A DNA stretch of 64,000 nucleotides from Xanthocytophaga flava (lineage in GTDB: Bacteria > Bacteroidota > Bacteroidia > Cytophagales > 172606-1). The position numbers and the translations under genes are program-made. The stretch lies in contig JASJOS010000010.1 of NCBI GenBank assembly GCA_030068525.1, forward strand, positions 124,001-188,000, read 5' to 3'. The notes beneath the pieces are model-generated. The model ran no database searches. It saw nothing but the letters and a program-made list of their open reading frames with translations, and was not told the DNA's origin. Positions 31,406 to 40,416 of this stretch are shown piece after piece; the first letter of the stretch is position 1, and every line of letters starts with the position of its first letter.

Positions 31406-32380
31406 TTATCTAAATTTAGGACATCTTACTCCTTTCACAAGGATGTAGTTGATATGGAAACCCGTAATCAGATACCAGTCTTTTTCTTTCGGACTACCAC
31501 GTTTGTCGCCTGCAGCATATCCTTGTACTGCTTGATATTGTATATTCCCACTCTCAAATGGTAATATACGATAACCTACTCTATCCAACACTCCAATGGT
31601 ATTCCCATCTCCTCCTAGTTGACGATCAATTCCGTCTGCTGATTTTGGGTCTGCTGAACGGCTCGCCATCTTGCGGGCAAGATCACTTTTCAATGTTGCT
31701 GGATCTGCATAATTGCCACTCACATCATCCAGGTAATCTGTAAATAAATATCGATAACCAATTTCAAAAGAGACATCCCAACGTGTAGATGCTTTATAAC
31801 GAAAACCTACACCAAATGGAATGGCTATCTGAAACAAAGAATAGGACTTACCTTCTGTCTGTAACGGTTGTAATGCTACCCAGTTTCCAGGATTGCCTGG
31901 TTCCTGAGCTTTCGGATTGTAATAGAACCCTGCTACACCACCAAATAAGTATGGTACAAATTCTGGCCTGCGAAGATAGCTTTGACGGTTTTCCACAAGA
32001 TCTAACATCCCTACAACTGAAAGTTCGTAGATACTAGTTCTGAATGAATTATTCCTCAGATAACGGAAAATGGCATTTTTATCTGTAGGTTTTTGAGATT
32101 CGTAATCATCACCCCGAAGACGACCATAATTGAATGCAAATCGGGTGCTGAACCGAGGTGTCATGCGATGTATGGCATGAATACCAATATTATAACGGGT
32201 AAACTTAAGATCTGTACTGGTAAAGTTCTCCGCAGGAGTAATATCTCCAAAATAGTTCATTGCATTGATGCTGCCCCCAATACTCCAGTATTGTTTGCTT
32301 TTTGTAAATCGCTGGGCGTGTAATTTGCTCACAGTGAGTGTGCTAATGAACAAACATAGGAGTAAAAGTCTTCTAAACAT
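31406..32380 (-). CDS. DUF6089 family outer membrane protein, second copy
   Basis: From ATG 32380 ('MFRRLLLLCLFISTLTVSKLHAQ' signal peptide; the upstream extension to 32425 is rejected) the protein is ~324 residues. 'YWSIGGSINAMNYFGDITP', 'YLFGGVAGFYYNPKAQEP', 'FQIAIPFGVGFRYKASTRWDVSFEIGYRYLFTDYLDDVSGNY' and the C-terminal 'GVRCPKFR' match DUF6089 and its neighbour at 30466, so the two look like tandem paralogues. A long insertion (~230-280) is specific to this copy. Such proteins form beta-barrels in the outer membrane and are associated with type IX secretion. Confidence 0.8.
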   Translation of the reverse strand: MFRRLLLLCLFISTLTVSKLHAQRFTKSKQYWSIGGSINAMNYFGDITPAENFTSTDLKFTRYNIGIHAIHRMTPRFSTRFAFNYGRLRGDDYESQKPTDKNAIFRYLRNNSFRTSIYELSVVGMLDLVENRQSYLRRPEFVPYLFGGVAGFYYNPKAQEPGNPGNWVALQPLQTEGKSYSLFQIAIPFGVGFRYKASTRWDVSFEIGYRYLFTDYLDDVSGNYADPATLKSDLARKMASRSADPKSADGIDRQLGGDGNTIGVLDRVGYRILPFESGNIQYQAVQGYAAGDKRGSPKEKDWYLITGFHINYILVKGVRCPKFR

Positions 32381-32495
32381 AGATCGTTCTATTATATGAT
32401 AATGCCTTGTATGAGGCAAAGGCATTGATTATCAATATACCTGAATTTCAAAGCGCAATTTATAAATATAATTCTTTAAAAATTCAAATAAAACG

Positions 32496-33371
32496 TTAAT
32501 TTCTTACGTCGTAACCCCAATTCAATTTATTACGCAAAGTATAGAGGAAATTTTCATGATTCATTTTTACCAAACGTGCTTTAAAGTTCTCTTTACGTAC
32601 TGCCAGCTGAACAGTAGAGTCTACTGCACGGGAGCGAGAATCCAGTGAAACCAGATAATATCTGCTTCTGCCTTCGATCTCAAATGAGATTACACTGGAG
32701 TCAGATACGACCAGTGGGCGAACATTTAAGTTGTGAGGACTTACTGGGGTAATAATCAGGTTACTGGATTGTGGTAAAACTACAGGACCACCACAACTTA
32801 GTGAATAGGCAGTAGAACCTGTAGGGGTAGAAACAATAAGGCCATCTGCCCAATACGAATTTAAATATTCTCCATCAATGAATGTATGTACGGTAATCAT
32901 GGATGAAGTGTCTCGTCGTGTTATGGTAAATTCATTGAGACCAAATGGCAAACCCTCAAAGAGATCTCTGTCTGATTCCAGATGAATCATTGTTCGATCA
33001 TCAAATGTATAATGACCATTAAATAGATTATCAAGAGCATTTCCTGCTTTCTCAGGTGCTGTAGTTGCTAAAAAGCCTAAACGACCTGTATTGATACCAA
33101 GTATAGGTATTTGTCTTGAGCCAATATGAGTAATAGCTTCCAGTAATGTACCATCTCCTCCAATACTGAAAAAAAAATCGGCGTCCATGATCTGACTTCG
33201 GCTGCTGTATATAGCCGTTTCTTTCTTCTGGATACCCATTTTTTGTAAAAAAAGCTCAAATGGTTCAGATAACTGTATTTCAACACCACGGTCTGTCAGT
33301 TCATCAAAAAGTTCCTGAATATATGGCTTGGTTTCTTCTTTAAAGTTTCTTCCGTGGATGACAATCTTCAT
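32496..33371 (-). CDS. nadK: NAD kinase
   Basis: The 291-residue protein contains 'FFFSIGGDGTLLEAITHIGS' (GGDGT at 71-75, ATP/NAD phosphate site), 'PILGINTGRLGFLAT' and 'WADGLIVSTPTGSTAYSLSCGGPVVLP', all diagnostic for NAD kinases (PpnK). It phosphorylates NAD+ to NADP+ in the cytoplasm. Position and length fit the Bacteroidota arrangement in which nadK sits next to a CBS-domain gene and upstream of DUF6089, uppS and bamA. Confidence 0.95.
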   Translation of the reverse strand: MKIVIHGRNFKEETKPYIQELFDELTDRGVEIQLSEPFELFLQKMGIQKKETAIYSSRSQIMDADFFFSIGGDGTLLEAITHIGSRQIPILGINTGRLGFLATTAPEKAGNALDNLFNGHYTFDDRTMIHLESDRDLFEGLPFGLNEFTITRRDTSSMITVHTFIDGEYLNSYWADGLIVSTPTGSTAYSLSCGGPVVLPQSSNLIITPVSPHNLNVRPLVVSDSSVISFEIEGRSRYYLVSLDSRSRAVDSTVQLAVRKENFKARLVKMNHENFLYTLRNKLNWGYDVRN

Positions 33372-33519
33372 TTGTCTGAATTTCGGTTTATTGCTTATCC
33401 TGCTGGTTATACACTTTAATGGATAAACAAATAAAAATTACTGGGGATATTTAATAGTATAAATGTTGCTCAGGATACTAAATGAAACAAACTTTTGATA
33501 TTGTCAGTACTGAAAAAGA

Positions 33520-34212
33520 TTAGATGCTAAGATATTTTAGCAACATATCAAGACGTTCTTTGTCTTCATCATGCCCACTTTCATGTTGATATTTGGCGAT
33601 TACATCATACTCAAAGCGCTCAAATGTTGCAATAATACGCGTGATGTCCATCCGGTTAATCTTGATGGTTAGCTGTATCTTAGACTTATCATAAGGATAC
33701 GTATTGACATAACTACTCACAATTTTTGCGTCATTGGATTCTACCAGTCTGCTAATCTCTGTTAGAGAATAATCCCGTTCTTCCATCAGAAGCACAAGTG
33801 TACTCCCAGGACTTTGTTCCTGTGACTGTGCAAAAAAAGCAAGTGTTTCATCTACTACAATGGTGCCTACGTAACTTTGATCTGTATCTACAATAGCTAT
33901 AACCTGCAAATGATTCTGCTTTGCTGTTTTTAATACATCCAAGTAAGGCTCATGACGAAATGAATATACTTCCTGGGCTTCCAGGGGAACTTCTGCCAGG
34001 CTTGCTGCGGGTTGCTCTACTAATACAGATTGACTTACTAATCCTAAGTATTCACCATCATTTACTACAGGCAATTGAAACAAATGAAGCTCCTGCATCC
34101 AATCCAACGCAAATGTTGCAGAGTCTGTAGGTTTTAAAAGGGGAATCATTCGGTTGAGAAACTCTTCGGCTATCATAGTTTTAGGCGTAATATCTATCGG
34201 ATAAGCGAGCAT
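33520..34212 (-). CDS. CBS-domain protein
   Basis: ATG 34212 gives 230 residues; the TTG 24 bp upstream is rejected. Two CBS motifs are present. The first is around 'MLAYPIDITPKTMIAEEFLNRMIPLLKPTDSATFALDWMQEL' with 'QLPVVNDGEYLGLVSQSVL', and the second at ~85-125 includes 'LDVLKTAKQNHLQVIAIVDTDQSYVGTIVVDETL'. The C-terminal ~90 residues contain an ACT-like segment ('GSTLVLLMEERDYSLTEISRLVESNDAKIVSSYV'). CBS pairs usually bind adenine nucleotides and regulate partner proteins. It lies directly upstream of nadK. The regulated partner is unknown. Confidence 0.85.
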   Translation of the reverse strand: MLAYPIDITPKTMIAEEFLNRMIPLLKPTDSATFALDWMQELHLFQLPVVNDGEYLGLVSQSVLVEQPAASLAEVPLEAQEVYSFRHEPYLDVLKTAKQNHLQVIAIVDTDQSYVGTIVVDETLAFFAQSQEQSPGSTLVLLMEERDYSLTEISRLVESNDAKIVSSYVNTYPYDKSKIQLTIKINRMDITRIIATFERFEYDVIAKYQHESGHDEDKERLDMLLKYLSI

Positions 34213-34428
34213 GATCAAAGAATTAATCTTTAACAATCTTAACTAAATAATTACTTGATTTCCTGTTGTTTATCACTGATAAAATTCATTCGTAATATTT
34301 TCTGGATTTGTTACTAAAAACATATCCAAATCCTTTATGTAACCAGATTGCAGTGCTGCTTATCTTACTTGTTAAGATATAGAATTATGTCTCAAAAACC
34401 TTGCCGCAGGTATATAATCTTCTAGTTA

Positions 34429-35208
34429 TCAGTGAAGCACTTTTTCAACATTTTTTTCGACAGTTAGCCATTCCGTAAGTATCCTGTTAAACAGATAGGG
34501 TTGTTCCATCATAGGTGCATGGCAACACTTATCAATAAAACGTAATTCAGAGTTAGGCATTAACCTGTTGAATTCGTGTGCTACATGTGGAGGAGTAATA
34601 GTATCATTTAAGCCCCACACTAATAAAGTTGGTACGGTGATCTTGGGTATTTCTTCTGCCATATTGTGGCGTTGCGCTGACTTGGCAATAGCTACAATAT
34701 TCATACATTTGGATATGCTGTTTGTTATCTCAAATACTTCGTCGACCAACTCTTTTGTGGCTGTATTTGGATCATAGAAAGTATATCCAACTCTTTCTCT
34801 GATATAATCATAACTTCCTCTTTTGGGAAAAGAACCTCCCATAGAGTTTTCAAATAATCCTGAACTACCTGTTAACACAAGTCGTTTTACATTATGAGGG
34901 TTATTCAATGTATATACCAATCCGATATGTCCTCCCAATGAATTCCCTAACAAGGTTAAGTCGTGTAAATCTTTATGGGCAATAAATCCTTCAATGAATT
35001 CTGATAACCCATCAACACTAGCTTCTTTATAGGGCATCTCATAAATAGGCATTAGAGGAATAACCACCCGATAATTGGATGAAAATCCGTTAATTACTCC
35101 TTCCCAGTTACTTAAAGCTCCAAAAAGACCATGTAATAATAGCAGTACTTCTCCCTGGCCTTCATCAATATACTGGTATCCTGCTGATTCTTTAATGGTA
35201 AAATTCAT
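34429..35208 (-). CDS. Alpha/beta-hydrolase
   Basis: The 259-residue protein has the alpha/beta-hydrolase fold: oxyanion loop 'LLLHGLFGALSNW' (~23-35), nucleophile elbow 'LGNSLGGHIG' (Ser90), acid Asp in 'LLVWGLNDTITPPHVA' and catalytic His in 'CCHAPMMEQPYLF'. It lacks a signal peptide. Many Bacteroidota have a similar hydrolase upstream of the CBS/nadK genes. The substrate (ester, lactone or C-C bond) is not predictable; it does not carry a recognisable peroxidase or lipase motif. Confidence 0.88.
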   Translation of the reverse strand: MNFTIKESAGYQYIDEGQGEVLLLLHGLFGALSNWEGVINGFSSNYRVVIPLMPIYEMPYKEASVDGLSEFIEGFIAHKDLHDLTLLGNSLGGHIGLVYTLNNPHNVKRLVLTGSSGLFENSMGGSFPKRGSYDYIRERVGYTFYDPNTATKELVDEVFEITNSISKCMNIVAIAKSAQRHNMAEEIPKITVPTLLVWGLNDTITPPHVAHEFNRLMPNSELRFIDKCCHAPMMEQPYLFNRILTEWLTVEKNVEKVLH

Positions 35209-35347
35209 AAGTCAGTTGTTAACAGTTCGTTAATTCTATCATGTATGAATGACAAATTGAGTATATAAAAATAGTTACATATAAACAAAAACTTTGCGCA
35301 ATTTGCCTTTCAATGTTTGGCGCAAAATAGCGTAAAACGACAATATT

Positions 35348-35917
35348 TCAATAATTCCGGACAAAGTTTACCCAATTATTTATCATTTGCAACCCATATT
35401 CGGTAAGTGCTGCTTCCGGATGAAATTGTATGCCTCTGATTGGCAGTGATTTGTGTTTAAATGCCATCGGTTCATTCATTTCTGTCCATGCCAACAATTC
35501 CAATGCCTCCGGTAAATCTGATAGGATTAAAGAGTGGTATCTTACAACAGACAAATAATCAGGTAATCCTGTAAATAACTTATCTTCAGGATCACACTGT
35601 ATATACGAAAGTTTTCCATGCATGGGTTGTTCCGCTCTGACTAACTTTGCTCCAAAGTATTGTCCCAACGCCTGATGACCCAGACAAATTCCTAAGATTG
35701 GTTTTCTAGATATATAATAATCTATAACGTGAAGGAGATTGCCTGCTTTTTGAGGGGTCTCAGGGCCAGGAGACAAAACTATACCTTCATAATCGTGTCG
35801 AATAATCTCCTCTAATGATACATTATTTCGCACAATATGATATTCAGCTCTACATTGCAATAGATAATCTGCAAGGTTATAGGTAAAGGAATCAAAGTTA
35901 TCTAAGAGGAGAAACAT
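35348..35917 (-). CDS. Glutamine amidotransferase TrpG/PabA-type
   Basis: The 189-residue class I amidotransferase carries the triad Cys78 ('LGICLGHQALG'), His165 and Glu167 ('GIQFHPEAALTEYG'). It has the N-terminal 'LLLDNFDSFTYNLADYL' and 'VLSPGPETPQKAG' motifs. It supplies ammonia from glutamine for anthranilate or 4-amino-4-deoxychorismate synthesis; the partner TrpE/PabB is not in the window. TrpG and PabA cannot be told apart on sequence. It lies just left of a 570-bp gene-free region. Confidence 0.88.
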   Translation of the reverse strand: MFLLLDNFDSFTYNLADYLLQCRAEYHIVRNNVSLEEIIRHDYEGIVLSPGPETPQKAGNLLHVIDYYISRKPILGICLGHQALGQYFGAKLVRAEQPMHGKLSYIQCDPEDKLFTGLPDYLSVVRYHSLILSDLPEALELLAWTEMNEPMAFKHKSLPIRGIQFHPEAALTEYGLQMINNWVNFVRNY

Positions 35918-36487
35918 ACATGAAAATTAATGACAATTCATCCATAAGTGATTGTATGGATTGCGTAAAGGTTTTGTTGGCTGTGGTTGATAGATTTGTG
36001 TATACTATTTAACTCTTTGTTAACAAATCAGTTTTGGTGGATAGTTCATTTATCTATAACTCTGCCAAGTTAACTTTTAAACATGTTGCCAGATTATAGA
36101 TGTGCGGCATGATTATTGATCGGAGTTTGTTAAGAAGTACAATACTCAGATTTATTCTAGGATATTGCTATTGCGTGCTTGTTCTATATAATAATGTAAT
36201 AAATTGAATATAAGCTGGTTGTTTCTCTCTGTAGCAATAATGTGGCATATATTACTACATCCTGGTAAAGTCCTATATCTGATACTGTATTGAATTTTTT
36301 TCTGAAATAAAAGTTTTTTCCTGCATAATGGTTACTTTCTGGATGATTATCTTACAAATAATATAGATTTAAAATTACAGTAACAGAAATGTTATGCAGG
36401 CAACATACATTTGCAAAAAGTAAGTTTTCTTCATATACTTTTGTTTGGTTAGGGGAATGGGTTGTTCGTTTCGGACAACCTATTTTT
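35918..36487. other. Gene-free region between TrpG/PabA-type gene and kmo
   Basis: A 570-bp stretch with no convincing coding frame. It is AT-rich. Features visible: a dyad TAACA-GAAA-TGTTA (36381-36394), a plus-strand -7-like box TACATTTG (36406-36413) and a plus-strand terminator at 36460-36490. Because both flanking genes run leftward, the plus-strand terminator has no annotated gene upstream, so a small RNA is possible. The left part (35918-36380) shows nothing that I recognise. Confidence 0.5.
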
Positions 36488-36490
36488 TTA
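36420..36490 (+). ncRNA. Candidate small RNA upstream of an orphan terminator
   Basis: A -7-like box TACATTTG (36406-36413, followed by CA) would start a transcript near 36420, and the rho-independent terminator at 36460-36490 would end it after ~70 nt. No -33 TTTG is visible at 19-20 nt and no open frame of note lies within it. The assignment rests only on promoter and terminator position. Confidence 0.25.
36460..36490 (+). terminator. Orphan plus-strand rho-independent terminator
   Basis: A 9-bp stem (GGTTGTTCG with CGGACAACC, arms 36460-36468 and 36472-36480) with a TTT loop is followed by TATTTTTTTATT on the plus strand only. On the minus strand, where kmo ends at 36488, the hairpin is preceded by A-rich sequence and followed by CATTCCCC, so it is not built to terminate kmo. 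Confidence 0.65.
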
Positions 36491-37831
36491 TTCTGTTCCC
36501 AACAACGATTGATAGTCAATGGTTTGCCACTTGTCCTCAATTCCCTCAATTTCCATAATTTTATTCAGAATAGCGTCATGTTGCTTTCCTACTTCCAATG
36601 CCTCAGAATATGGGATAGTAGTAAAGGATATCATAGTATATAAGGGTATCCACTGATCTGGAAAAAGCTGGTTAAGATGAGCGTCAATTTTTTTACGAAG
36701 TAGAAAACGAGGATCTGCTACCTTATCGCGCATCTCCACAAAATTTTGTAGAGCTAATTCCGCAATAGCATCTGAGTTTGGTTTACGTGATTTTTCATAA
36801 GCTGACAAAATTGTATTCCAGTCATTAGCATATTGATCTATAATCTCATCCAACACAACACAATCTTCGAAACCGCAATTCATTCCCTGTCCAAAAAACG
36901 GAACGATGGCATGTGCTGCATCTCCAATCAGAGCAACTTTGTCTTTGTAAGTCCATGGGAAACAACGAACAGTCAGTAATGCAGAAGTGGGATTGCTGAA
37001 AAATTCTTCAACAAGATCCGGCATAAGAGGAAGTATGTCCGGAAACGTTTCTTCAAAGAAATGCAGCAGTTGTTCTTTTGTTTGAAGCTGTTCAAAAGAT
37101 GGATTGCCTATCCATGGAAAAAATAATGTACATGTAAATGTTTTATCAGGATTAGGCAATGCAATAAGCATAAAATGTCCACGAGGCCAGATGTGAAGTG
37201 CATTTGGCTCTATTGCCCAGTTGCCGTCAGCAGTAGGTGGAATGGTTAACTCTTTATACCCATGTTCAATATAATCCTGTGAGTAGTCAAACAATGGTCT
37301 TTTCATCATCGCTGATCGTACAGCGGAAAAAGCTCCGTCCGATCCAAATATCAAGTCAGGCTGAAGAGTAGATTTTTCCTCTGATTCTGCTTTATTTGGT
37401 GTAATACGGGTTATTTCCAATGTATTTTTTTGCAAGTCGATGGAGGTACATTTGTGTTCAAATATAAGCTGTACTCCATGCTTTTCTGCTTCATTCATTA
37501 AGGTTTGATTGAGTAGGCTTCGAGAAATGGCGTAAATACATTGATTATCTTTTCCATAAGGCTGAAAAGCGAGGTTTCCTTTAGTATCATGTATCATCCT
37601 ACCATACATAGGTATGGCAAATTCTTTTACCTGTTCTTCAACACCTACGGCTCGCATGGCTTGCCAGCCTCTTTCACTCATAGCCAGGTTAATACTACGT
37701 CCATCTTCCCAGTTCTTAATTCGCAAGTCGGGGCGTTTTTCTATTAATTGTACCTGATGTCCTCTTCTGGCCAATAAGCTTGCCAATAAAGAGCCTACTA
37801 AGCCAGCTCCCAGTATGGTGATATTTTTCAA
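36488..37831 (-). CDS. kmo: Kynurenine 3-monooxygenase
   Basis: The 447-residue FAD-dependent hydroxylase has the GxGxxG dinucleotide motif in 'ITILGAGLVGSLLASLLARRGH' (~8-13) with the Glu/Arg after the second strand ('LIEKRPD'), the 'LIFGSDGAFSAVRSAM' DG motif, and 'VALIGDAAHAIVPFFGQGMNCGFEDCVVLDEI' (GD motif with the KMO-type QGMNCGFED sequence). It hydroxylates L-kynurenine using NADPH and O2. The following gene is kynureninase; the pathway leads through 3-hydroxyanthranilate to quinolinate and NAD. Tryptophan dioxygenase and formamidase are not in the window. Confidence 0.94.
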   Translation of the reverse strand: MKNITILGAGLVGSLLASLLARRGHQVQLIEKRPDLRIKNWEDGRSINLAMSERGWQAMRAVGVEEQVKEFAIPMYGRMIHDTKGNLAFQPYGKDNQCIYAISRSLLNQTLMNEAEKHGVQLIFEHKCTSIDLQKNTLEITRITPNKAESEEKSTLQPDLIFGSDGAFSAVRSAMMKRPLFDYSQDYIEHGYKELTIPPTADGNWAIEPNALHIWPRGHFMLIALPNPDKTFTCTLFFPWIGNPSFEQLQTKEQLLHFFEETFPDILPLMPDLVEEFFSNPTSALLTVRCFPWTYKDKVALIGDAAHAIVPFFGQGMNCGFEDCVVLDEIIDQYANDWNTILSAYEKSRKPNSDAIAELALQNFVEMRDKVADPRFLLRKKIDAHLNQLFPDQWIPLYTMISFTTIPYSEALEVGKQHDAILNKIMEIEGIEDKWQTIDYQSLLGTE

Positions 37832-37895
37832 TGACTTGATTTTTAATTAGATAAATAATAGAACTGATTGGAATGCATAGTATTTGACCAATCAC

Positions 37896-39191
37896 TTATA
37901 TAGTAGTTATTTCCCGTACACACCTACTTAAAATTTCGCCACACCGATAAATGTCTTCGAAACTATTATATAATGGTACAGGGGATAAACGAATAACATT
38001 TGGTTCTCTCCAGTCTCCAATCACTCCAGCTTCTGTAATCTTATCAAAAATGCCTTTGCCATTTTTGGTAGTTAGCATTGATAGCTGACAACCTCGTTCT
38101 TCTGGATTAGATGGCGTAATGATATGTAATGTTTGATTGAGTATAGGATCGTTCTGAATAAGAAATTCCAGATAGCCTGTTAACAGAATACTTTTTTGTC
38201 TTAAATTTTCCAGACCTGCTTCCTGAAAGATATCTAATGAAGCACGATGAACAGCCATCAGTAAGATAGGTGCATTGGCTAATTGCCAGCCATCAGCCCC
38301 ATGTTGAGGAATAAATCCTTTTTTCATTTGAAATCTGGTGGCTTCGTCATATCCCCACCATCCTGCCAGCCGGGGTAATTCAGGATTATTGGCATGTCGT
38401 TCATGTACAAAGGCGCCAGAAATTCCACCGGGGCTGGAGTTTAGGTATTTATAGCTGCACCATACCGCGAAGTCGGCTCCCCAGTCATGTAAATGCAGTG
38501 AGACGTTACCAATAGCATGTGCAAGATCAAATCCTACATAGGCTCCAGCTTCATGTGCTGTTTTAGAGATAGCCTGCATGTCAAAGACCTGTCCAGTGTA
38601 ATAGTTTACGCCACCAAATAAAACCAATGCGGGTTTGTTTTCAGGATTGGTTATAGCTTGAATGATATCTTCAGTACGGAGGGTATGTTCACCTTCTCTT
38701 GGTTTAATTTCTATAATTACATCTGATGGATCGAAGCCATGAAAACGTACCTGTGATTCTACGGCATACTGATCAGACGGGAATGCTCCTGCTTCCATAA
38801 TAATGCGATATCTGTCTGAAGTAGGCTGATAGAATGATATCATCATCAGATGCAGATTCGTAGTCAGGTTATTCATGGCTACAACTTCATGCGATAATGC
38901 ACCAGTCAGATTACTCAATAAAGGACGAAATTGTTTATGGTAGGTAAGCCAGGGTTGTTTGCCTAGAAAATGACCTTCTACTGCAAGAGTTTGCCAGTGA
39001 AGCATTTCCTGTTCAATCATATTCCGGGCTGCTTTGGGTTGTAAGCCAAGAGAGTTACCACATAAATAAATAGCTTCCTTATCGTGTATAAGGGGAATAT
39101 GAAAATAGTTGCGAAATTGCCTTAATGGATCTGAGGTGTCCATTTTTTGAGCAAACTCAAGACTATTTTCATATGTAATACTGGATATCAT
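37896..39191 (-). CDS. kynU: Kynureninase
   Basis: The 431-residue fold-type I PLP enzyme contains 'IYLCGNSLGLQPKAAR', 'MNNLTTNLHLMMISFYQP', Asp222 and His225 in 'GFDLAHAIGNV' and the Schiff-base Lys248 in 'FAVWCSYKYLNSSPGGISG', the kynureninase signature. 'LAGWWGYDEATRFQMKKGFIP' is another family block. It cleaves (3-hydroxy)kynurenine to (3-hydroxy)anthranilate and alanine. It is 64 bp upstream of kmo on the minus strand and 15 bp after the 2OG-oxygenase gene, so these are one transcription unit. Confidence 0.95.
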   Translation of the reverse strand: MISSITYENSLEFAQKMDTSDPLRQFRNYFHIPLIHDKEAIYLCGNSLGLQPKAARNMIEQEMLHWQTLAVEGHFLGKQPWLTYHKQFRPLLSNLTGALSHEVVAMNNLTTNLHLMMISFYQPTSDRYRIIMEAGAFPSDQYAVESQVRFHGFDPSDVIIEIKPREGEHTLRTEDIIQAITNPENKPALVLFGGVNYYTGQVFDMQAISKTAHEAGAYVGFDLAHAIGNVSLHLHDWGADFAVWCSYKYLNSSPGGISGAFVHERHANNPELPRLAGWWGYDEATRFQMKKGFIPQHGADGWQLANAPILLMAVHRASLDIFQEAGLENLRQKSILLTGYLEFLIQNDPILNQTLHIITPSNPEERGCQLSMLTTKNGKGIFDKITEAGVIGDWREPNVIRLSPVPLYNSFEDIYRCGEILSRCVREITTI

Positions 39192-39206
39192 AGAGAAAGG
39201 GTAATT

Positions 39207-39752
39207 TTATATTCTTTTGTACATGACATCCGAGCGTAATACATATTTGATACCTGATGTCACTGGTGAGCCTTCATGTTTTTGCTCATGGATAAAGCAT
39301 AAAGCTTTCCCTTTAACTGGTAAAATAGATATATTGTCAAATGCGGTTTCTCCTCCGGTAAAATTATCGTTCAGATAAATCATAAATGTGATACGACTTT
39401 CTTCCTGAGCATTTCTGTGAAAACGTCCATCAATATGTCGTTTGAAACGTTGGTCATTTTCATAACGATAAAAACGAAATTGCTCATTCAAGCCTATTGC
39501 CTGAGAATCTTCTATCTGCTCAGGGACATAATTCTTTATCTTTTCCCAGAGTTGTTGAGCCAAAGTCTCATCTGTGTATATAAGCCGATAATTGTTTCGG
39601 AGAGACTTCATCATCTGTGATCCTGATGATAAGCTTACTTGTGCTTCCTCATATCCCGTTTTTTCGCTGAGTGCTATCAAATCATCACACTCCTGAGCAG
39701 ATAAAAAATTGTTAATTGTCCAGATTGATGAAGTATGTGCTGTAACCTGCAT
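39207..39752 (-). CDS. 2OG-Fe(II) oxygenase (prolyl 4-hydroxylase-like)
   Basis: The 181-residue protein has a double-stranded beta-helix with iron ligands His106 and Asp108 ('FKRHIDGRF') and a distal His159 in 'EQKHEGSPVTSGIKYVLRSDVMY', where Lys169 or a nearby Arg would bind 2-oxoglutarate. The pattern matches P4Hc-type enzymes. It lies between kynU and the 3-hydroxyanthranilate dioxygenase gene, with gaps of 15 and 48 bp. It is not a known step of the kynurenine route, so either it has an accessory function or the arrangement is incidental. Confidence 0.85.
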   Translation of the reverse strand: MQVTAHTSSIWTINNFLSAQECDDLIALSEKTGYEEAQVSLSSGSQMMKSLRNNYRLIYTDETLAQQLWEKIKNYVPEQIEDSQAIGLNEQFRFYRYENDQRFKRHIDGRFHRNAQEESRITFMIYLNDNFTGGETAFDNISILPVKGKALCFIHEQKHEGSPVTSGIKYVLRSDVMYKRI

Positions 39753-39800
39753 AGGAATTTAAAATAGATAGCTGAAAGATATCTTTTATAACAACAGATA

Positions 39801-40316
39801 CTAACTGGGTTTCTCCATAAATGTACCACATTGTTTACAGGTACGTAACTCTGAAGATGCCCAGAACCGGTCCATTATTACGGGCAGTTGTCCAACAATG
39901 TCACTGACAGGAGTATATTCTTCGTAAAGTTTATGTCCGCAATTTTCACAGAACCAAAGAAATCCATCCAGTTCTTCTGGTTTGCGGTAGCGTTCCACTA
40001 CTAAGCCAATAGAGCCTGTTGTACGGCGGGGTGAATGAGGTACATGTGGTGGCAGCAAAAACATATCACCAGCCTTTAAAGGAATATCTACCACCTGATC
40101 ATTTTCAACAATCTTTAAGGTAATTTCTCCTTCCAGTTGATAGAAAAGCTCTTCACCGGCATCATCATGAAAGTCTTTGCGGGAGTTGGGACCTCCAACA
40201 ACCATTACAATAAAGTCTTCATTGGCTTTATATACTTGTTGATTCCCTACAGGGGGCTTTAAAAGGTGGCGATTTTCGTCAATCCAGGTTTGAAGGTTGA
40301 AGGGACGTTGTATCAT
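39801..40316 (-). CDS. 3-hydroxyanthranilate 3,4-dioxygenase
   Basis: The 171-residue cupin enzyme has iron ligands His50, Glu56 and His94 ('FHDDAGEELFYQLEGE', 'PPHVPHSP') and a substrate-binding Arg46 region ('NSRKDFH'). The C-terminal cysteine pairs CENC (123-126) and CKQC (160-163) form the second rubredoxin-like metal site found in bacterial 3-HAO. It opens 3-hydroxyanthranilate to 2-amino-3-carboxymuconate semialdehyde, which closes to quinolinate. The gene begins the leftward kynurenine set (haao, 2OG oxygenase, kynU, kmo). A -7-like box TAGTTTTG (40368-40361) is 45 bp upstream. Confidence 0.93.
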   Translation of the reverse strand: MIQRPFNLQTWIDENRHLLKPPVGNQQVYKANEDFIVMVVGGPNSRKDFHDDAGEELFYQLEGEITLKIVENDQVVDIPLKAGDMFLLPPHVPHSPRRTTGSIGLVVERYRKPEELDGFLWFCENCGHKLYEEYTPVSDIVGQLPVIMDRFWASSELRTCKQCGTFMEKPS

Positions 40317-40416
40317 ATCTGTATAACAAAAGATAAAAATTGGAGATACTATTGGCTTTACAAAACTAATAGCATTTTAACTAAATTGGTTCAGGTAAGG
40401 ATAATCACTTACCCTA

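Noticed and set aside
36352-36549. A 65-residue minus-strand frame in the gene-free region
   Set aside because: It overlaps the kmo C-terminus and the orphan terminator and has no recognisable protein-like features.
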